NCBI RefSeq assembly: GCF_020360975.1
Contig: NW_025408670.1
Location: 3,038,001 to 3,102,000 of the forward strand
Length of the DNA stretch: 64,000 bases
Reading direction: 5' to 3'
Source of the DNA: Hirsutella rhossiliensis
Lineage: Eukaryota > Ascomycota > Sordariomycetes > Hypocreales > Ophiocordycipitaceae
A program made the translations under genes and the position numbers. Positions 60,083 to 64,000 of this stretch are shown piece after piece. Positions within the stretch are counted from its first letter, which is position 1, and each line of letters begins with the position of its first letter. A model generated the notes under the pieces. The model made no database searches, was not told where the DNA came from, and was given only the letters and a program-made list of their open reading frames with translations.

Positions 60083-60856
60083 TTATTATTATTAAGATTA
60101 TACTAGTAACCTATCTAAAGGTATCTAGAACTTTAGTATTAAATAAAAAGGAAAAACTAAAGTACTTAAAGGAAAACCCTCCCCTCTTTTATAGCTAGTC
60201 TGCCCTTATACTAAGTTATAGTTATAATAAATAAGAATCTTATACTAGTTATCTTAAGTATTATTATAGTTAGTTAGAATTATATTAGCCCTACTATAAA
60301 GTAACCTTAGAAAGTAACTTCTTTATATATATAAGGTATATAGCGTTAATTAATAGTATAAGTGTTTTTAGTTAATAGTTAATAGTTAATTATATAATTA
60401 TCTTTAACCTTATCTTATAATAATATCTTCTTAGGCTCTACCTTATTTTTCTACTATAAGGCTTAGTAGGCTATTTTTTATTAATACTAGCCTTTAGCTA
60501 GGCTAGTAGTTAGGTTATTATACTAGCTTTACGCCGTACTTATTAAGTTACTAGTATTAGCCCTAGGTTTTTATTTTCTTAGTTAAGGGGCCTAAACTAA
60601 GGTTAAAAGGAGGTCTTAACGAATTTATTACTAAGTTTAAGTAAGCGAGGTCTAGGCCGGCCTACTTATAGTAAGGCTAGACTACTAATATATTTATAAG
60701 CGCTTTTAAAAGCATTAATTAGCTAATTAATAAGTAAGTTAGTATAGTTTATTAGTCTAACTAAAAATTAATTATACCCTTAGCTAGATTTAAACTAACT
60801 ATAGCGTTATAGCTAGTAAGCTTCTTAGGTATATAACTACTATATATTAAGGGTCC
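60083..60856 (-). mobile_element. SINE-like insertion in the Gypsy E leader
   Basis: 774 bp flanked by a 12-bp direct repeat taccttataata (60071-60082 and 60857-60868). Gypsy D shows the empty site (ttaccttataatagtataag). On the minus strand it ends in a TAA-repeat tail (plus strand ttattattattaa, 60083-60095), as many non-LTR elements do. Near its 5' end (60783-60799 reversed) GTTAG-TTTAAAT-CTAGC can form a tRNA T-arm whose loop would be TTCAAAT before RIP. A tRNA-derived SINE is therefore likely; a 5'-truncated LINE is the alternative. It is about two or three times longer than a typical SINE. Confidence 0.55.
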
Positions 60857-61099
60857 TACCTTATAATAATATAAGCTATCCTTATATTAAACTTAATATT
60901 AAAACCTTAGTAGTACTAGCTAAGGTAGTAGTAATAGTAATAGCTATTATAAGAAGAAGCTTAGTATTAATAGCTATATTAATAAGCGGAAGAGCTATAT
61001 TAATAATACTTATAAAAAGAAGCTTAATAGTAATAAAATAAATAAGCTTAATTTATAAAGCTATTTTACTAGATATTATAAGACTTAAACTAATAAGTA

Positions 61100-62050
61100 A
61101 CCTTATATTAGATCCTTAATACCCTCTTAACGCTAGCTTTAGTAAATACGCTCTTTACTATTAAGAGGTTAAAGTATAAAGCGGCCCTTAATAAATAAAA
61201 GCTACTACCTTAGCTTACTTAAGATAGTAAGCTAGAGACCTTTTACTTTTTTCTTAACTACTTAATAGTAAAATACTATATTAATAAGAAATAAAGCCTT
61301 AATAGCTATAAGGAGATAGCTTAGTTCTTACTCCTTTATATACTACTTAAGCCCTAAATATAGTAAGTAGCGGGCTTTTAAGAGTAAGGCCGTCTTAAAA
61401 GGATAAAAGACCCTTAAGTATTCTTTAACTACTTAGTCTATACCTTTAGTAATATATAAGAATAGGAGAAGGTATAGGATAGGTTATAGACCCTTACTTA
61501 ATAAGAAGGGTAGTCCTTTAAGGAGTTCTTACTAAAATTTAAAGAGACCTTAACTTAAGTAGCGGGTAATACCGCTTAAGATAATAGCGCTAAGCCTACC
61601 TAGCTATAAAACTTAATCTCCTTAGCGCTCTAAGAGCTACTTATCCCTATTATAATACCCTCTACCTATAAGAGCTATATATCCCGCCTTATAAATATAG
61701 CCTAGGAATATAAGTAAACGCCGCGTTTTTAAAAGCTATATAAGCGCTTAGCCTTAAGCGGGACTAATAGGCTAGATAGTTCCTTCTTACTTAACCTATT
61801 TACGCTTAAGCCCGCTCTTAAGTTAGCGGTCGATATAAATAGCAATATTTAAATAGCGGCTATATACTTTAAAGGGCGCGGTAATAATAAGACCCTAGCC
61901 GCTTTACTAGTAGTATAGTTTAATAAGATAGCTAAGTAAGTACCTTATAAGGAAATTAGTAAATAATATAAAGAGGGCCGCTATATATATTATAGCGTAA
62001 GTATATATATAGTTAGGTCTTACCCTTATCTTTTAGTAAGGAGGCTAGTA
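61100..62050 (+). pseudogene. Gypsy E gag relic
   Basis: Retrotrans_gag core readable through stops: FNYLVYTFSNI, EKV-x-DRL, SFKEFLLKFKETLT (about 61525-61560), ELLIPIIIPSTYKSYISRL (about 61630-61690). The zinc knuckle at 61982-62030 reads RYIYYSVSIYIVRSYP, standing for C-x2-C-x4-H-x4-C. 60869-61100 is leader sequence shared with D. Confidence 0.8.
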
Positions 62051-64000
62051 AAGATATAGGTTACCTATACTTTATTAGAATCTAATAATAAGGGAGATAA
62101 AGGAACCTTTACTATATATAAAGTAAAGGGAAAAGCTTAGCTTTAGTATAAAAGTAAGCCCTAGAGCCTAGTAAGCTAATATTAGCTAAGGAGGACTTAG
62201 TAAAGTATATTAAGGAAAAACCTACTTTAATATTAGTTATTATTAACTAAACTTACCTCCTCTCTACCTTTATAGATAAGGGTTATTAGTATTATACTAT
62301 AATTAATAAAGTAAAAGCCTTTAAGCTATACTTATTAATAAAGAAGATTTACTTTAAGCGTATAAAGAGCGCTTTAGCTATAATAAAAAGCGCGGTTATT
62401 AAAGGTATTGCCTAAGTAGCTATAAAGGTTAATAGCCTCTTATAGCTATTAATAGTATATATAGTCCCTTAGCTTAAGTTTCCCTTAATTCTTAAGAAGC
62501 TATAGTTAATATATATAAAGTTATATTTAGTACTATATAAATAAAGGCTATAGTTTAGCCCTATATAGTCTTAGGTTTAGTATAGCGGTAAGGAGGGAGC
62601 GCTAAACGCCCTACCTAACTTATAAGATACCTAGGAAGTCTTAGCCTTAGTATTTATAGGTATAATATAGTAAATCTATAAGTAGAAAGGGCTAGCTATA
62701 GCTATAGCGTTAACTTATATAGTTAGCTTAGCGGATATTAAGAAAGCGTTATAACTAAAGCGCTTTATATTAAAAGAAGAGCTATAGTAAGCTATCCTAC
62801 TATAGTTCTATAACCTACTACTACCTATTTAAAAGAGTAAGGCTAATAAGTTAAACCCTTATAAGCTAAGTATAGACTACTTAATACCGCTTTATATAAA
62901 GGATAATAATAAGGAGCTTCCCTTACTATTTAAGCTACTATATAGTATATTATAAGAGGAACTACTAGTATTAAAAAAGACCCTTATAGACCTCCTTAAT
63001 AAAGGATTTATTAAGGCTAGCTCCTTTAAAGTAGCGGCTCTAGTCTTATTTATATAAAAGCTAAGGGGGGGACTTTACTTTTATATAAACTACTAAGCAT
63101 TAAATATAATTATATACTTAGACTAGTACCCCCTTCCGCTTATAAGAGAGACCCTTTATAACTTAATAAAGGTAAAGTAGTTTATAAAGCTCGATATAAT
63201 TTAAGCGTTTTATAAGATATAAATAATATATAAGGAGGAGTAAAAGATAGCGTTCTATATAAGATATAGCTTATTTAAGTAGATAGTTACCCTCTTTAGC
63301 TTAGTAAGTGCCCTAGCTATATTCTAATATTATATTAACTAAGTGCTTAAGGGTTTCTTTAATAAGTTTACGTTTATATATATAGATAATATTCTTATCT
63401 ATTTAAGTAAGAGCTATAAAGACTATATATAAAAGGTATAAAAGGTACTAAACCGCTTAGTAAAGTATAGCTTATACTTAGACCTAGATAAATATAAATT
63501 TAGCGTTAAGCTTTATTATTATTATAAGTATAAGTATATAAGCGGACTTAGCTAAGATTTAAGCTATCTATAACTAAGCGACCTTAATATTATAATAAGG
63601 TATATAGAGCTTCCTTAGCTTTACTAACTACTACTAGGTCTTTATTAAGGAGTTCTTATAGATTATATTACTACTTAATAAGCTAATAAAGGATAGGGCC
63701 TCCTTCTCTTAAAGACTTATATAAGTAAAGGCATTCTAAGCCCTTAAGGACTTATTTTTATAGGCCTTAGTACTACTATAGTAAGACTTTAATAATCCCT
63801 TAACTATAAAAGTAAACTATAGTAGCTATATATTTAAGGGAACCTTATCCTAAGAAGTAAAAAGGTAGAGGAAGCTAGTAGCGTTTTACTTATATAAGCT
63901 TACTATAGTAAAAAGAAACTACTTAATTTATAATAAGAAGATATTAATAATTATTAGCTACCTTAAGTAGTAGTAAGTAAAGCTCTATAACTATAAGAGC
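62050..64000 (+). pseudogene. Gypsy E pol relic: protease, RT, start of RNase H (cut by window end)
   Basis: Protease-like FIDKGY-x-YYTIINK (about 62265-62310; Asp kept, Ser-Gly context altered). RT with YPLPLIRETLYNLIKVK, KLDII-x-AFYKI, AFYIRYSLFK and YIDN at 63379-63390. RNase H begins about 63800 (VAFYLYKLTIVKRNYLIYNKK). Same family as D and H. All Gln/Trp codons read as stops. Confidence 0.86.

Larger units (their letters stand above)
59885..64000 (+). mobile_element. Gypsy E, 5' part (runs off the window)
   Basis: Plus-strand gypsy with a 5' LTR (59885-60079) of the D type, an interrupted leader, gag, protease, RT and the start of RNase H at the window end. Left target flank is cttta. 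The 3' LTR lies outside. It provides the uninterrupted reference for the F and B insertion sites in D. Confidence 0.85.

Noticed and set aside
1..64000. CRISPR arrays, tRNA or rRNA genes, intact host genes
   Set aside because: No regular spacer-repeat array, no intact tRNA cloverleaf or rRNA segment, and no frame beyond transposon relics was seen; the only tRNA-like arm is inside the SINE-like insertion.

Overview
The window is a retrotransposon-packed block of heterochromatin from a filamentous ascomycete (Pezizomycotina). Every recognisable element is of a fungal type: Ty3/gypsy elements with chromodomains, Ty1/copia, a Tad1-like LINE and a Hop-like MULE. Almost the whole window has the signature of repeat-induced point mutation (RIP). 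CpA and TpG are nearly absent on both strands and have become TpA, while CpG, CpC and CpT survive. As a result ATG, TGG, CAA, CAG and TGA codons are almost gone. Old Gln and Trp codons read as TAA or TAG, and many Cys and His codons read as Tyr. Domains can be recognised only by reading through these stops. I see no intact host gene, rRNA, tRNA gene or CRISPR array, and all coding entries below are relics.

Layout. (1) Positions 1-10307 hold the 3' part of gypsy element A (+ strand), split by a complete copia element, Copia-1 (849-6956, 697-bp LTRs, TSD tatat). (2) Positions 10308-59884 are one nest of elements inserted into each other. A Tad-like LINE (K, - strand; 10308-11164 and 58067-59884) holds a MULE DNA transposon (J, about 11165-58066). 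J holds a copia element G (12996-57011, 568-bp LTRs, TSD cctag). G was hit twice, by gypsy H (14934-21919, 148-bp LTRs) and by gypsy D (23291-54211, about 195-bp LTRs). D was hit by gypsy F (28166-44296, 257-bp LTRs) and gypsy B (44458-52340, about 482-bp LTRs). F was hit by gypsy C (29964-38282, 501-bp LTRs, TSD ataga). C holds a 486-bp sequence (32037-32522) that is not RIP-mutated and looks like a young solo LTR with TSD agtaa. The nest is seven layers deep. (3) Positions 59885-64000 hold the 5' part of gypsy E (+ strand, a relative of D and H), inserted in LINE K and carrying a 774-bp SINE-like insertion just after its 5' LTR.

LTR pairs have equal or near-equal lengths. Most junctions carry 5-bp target duplications, some with one copy altered by RIP. 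After subtracting nested insertions, G is about 6.1 kb (as Copia-1 is), J about 2.9 kb, and the complete gypsy elements about 6.9-8.3 kb. These lengths support the reconstruction.

The most interesting biology is that every complete gypsy 3' end here carries a second coding relic antisense to pol, between pol and the 3' LTR. There are three kinds: an Ala-rich Cys-cluster protein (H, D), a coiled-coil-like protein ending near a GL-x-SLDEL-like motif (A, B and probably C), and a long protein of about 490 codons (F). The un-RIPed island and the half-tRNA primer sites of the two copia elements are also notable. All domain assignments were made by eye; percent identity and RIP indices were not computed.
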